Shown: one piece after another, positions 6,180 to 6,289 of the stretch | Layout: every line of letters begins with the position of its first letter | How positions within the stretch are numbered: the first letter of the stretch is position 1 | DNA from: an uncultured Selenomonadaceae bacterium | GTDB taxonomy: Bacteria; Bacillota; Negativicutes; Selenomonadales; Selenomonadaceae | Reading direction: 5' to 3' | Assembly: GCA_905236145.1 (NCBI GenBank) | Contig: CAJOOE010000028.1 | Coordinates: forward strand, 1 to 6,289 | DNA: 6,289 bases | The notes under the pieces: generated by a model | Told to the model about the DNA's origin: nothing | The model's database searches: none | Seen by the model: the letters and a program-made list of their open reading frames with translations, nothing else | Made by a program: the position numbers and the translations under genes

Positions 6180-6186
6180 TGAAAAA

Positions 6187-6195
6187 CTCTCCTTT
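6187..6195 (-). promoter_or_regulatory. Ribosome binding site that sets the hexokinase start
   Basis: AAAGGAGAG on the minus strand, seven bases before the ATG at 6179, is close to the ideal Shine-Dalgarno sequence. It excludes the longer frame that begins with GTG at 6221. Confidence 0.85.
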
Positions 6196-6223
6196 CGAGA
6201 TAAAAAAATTTTCGATTGCACGA

Positions 6224-6232
6224 ATTATACCA
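6224..6232 (-). promoter_or_regulatory. Extended -10 promoter of the hexokinase gene
   Basis: The minus strand reads TGGTATAAT, a consensus extended -10. Transcription would start near 6217, giving a leader of about 38 bases. No good -35 hexamer lies 16-18 bases upstream; that position (around 6247-6252) falls inside the inverted repeat at 6236-6265. Weak -35 plus extended -10 fits a regulated promoter. Confidence 0.65.
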
Positions 6233-6235
6233 CGC

Positions 6236-6265
6236 CGACAAAAAAATTTGCAGAATTTTTTGTCG
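6236..6265. repeat. Perfect 10-bp inverted repeat overlapping the hexokinase -35 region (operator candidate)
   Basis: CGACAAAAAA (6236-6245) and TTTTTTGTCG (6256-6265) are exact inverted copies separated by 10 bases, so the arm centres are 20 bases apart, about two helical turns. The repeat starts four bases upstream of the extended -10 and covers the -35 position. Neither strand has a U-tract after the hairpin, so an intrinsic terminator is unlikely and a dimeric-regulator binding site is the better reading. The regulator is unknown. Confidence 0.5.
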
Positions 6266-6289
6266 AAACACAAGATATTTTTTTGGAAA

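Noticed and set aside
6180..6221. A 14-residue upstream extension of the hexokinase starting at GTG 6221
   Set aside because: It begins right beside the -10 element, at or before the predicted transcription start, and has no ribosome binding site; AAAGGAGAG fits the ATG at 6179.

Overview
The window reads as a chromosomal segment from an AT-leaning, probably anaerobic, fermentative bacterium. Shine-Dalgarno sites are strong (GGAG, AGGAG), two of the three promoters are extended -10 TATAAT types, and Leu is very often TTG. The gene mix combines a YpiP/RsmJ-like methyltransferase, a ChvE-type sugar lipoprotein, a Cache-GGDEF sensor and a eukaryote-type hexokinase. A Negativicutes-like diderm Firmicute is my best guess. 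A Treponema-like spirochaete is the main alternative. No rRNA, tRNA, CRISPR array or mobile element is visible.

Layout. On the minus strand at the left edge, 1-335 is the N-terminal part of a SAM-dependent methyltransferase, cut by the window end. It lies 21 bases downstream of a ten-helix EamA/DMT-family transporter (357-1220), so the two look like one leftward operon. A 186-base divergent region (1221-1406) holds promoters for both directions, phased A/T tracts and a catabolite-repression-like (cre) box. Rightward from it come a sugar-binding lipoprotein (1407-2480) and, 56 bases later, a large membrane-bound diguanylate cyclase (2537-4846). A eukaryote-type hexokinase (4878-6179, minus strand) converges on that pair with a 31-base gap. 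Its own promoter and a perfect 10-bp inverted repeat lie at 6224-6265. No gap exceeds 300 bases, and apart from the left-edge fragment all genes look intact.

How the genes may work together. The sugar-binding protein closely resembles Agrobacterium ChvE along its whole length, yet no ABC-transporter ATPase or permease follows it. The next gene is instead an inner-membrane receptor with an extracytoplasmic double Cache domain, a HAMP linker and an intact GGDEF catalytic motif. The pair looks like a sugar counterpart of the NspS-MbaA (binding protein plus GGDEF-EAL) and XylFII-LytS (binding protein plus kinase) systems: a tethered binding protein that reports an external sugar to a c-di-GMP-type output. 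This is inference from gene order and architecture. The neighbouring hexokinase fits a sugar theme. The receptor also carries an unassigned N-terminal membrane module of about 175 residues and an unusual GGDEF active site (Asn at the guanine-contacting Asp position, no canonical I-site).
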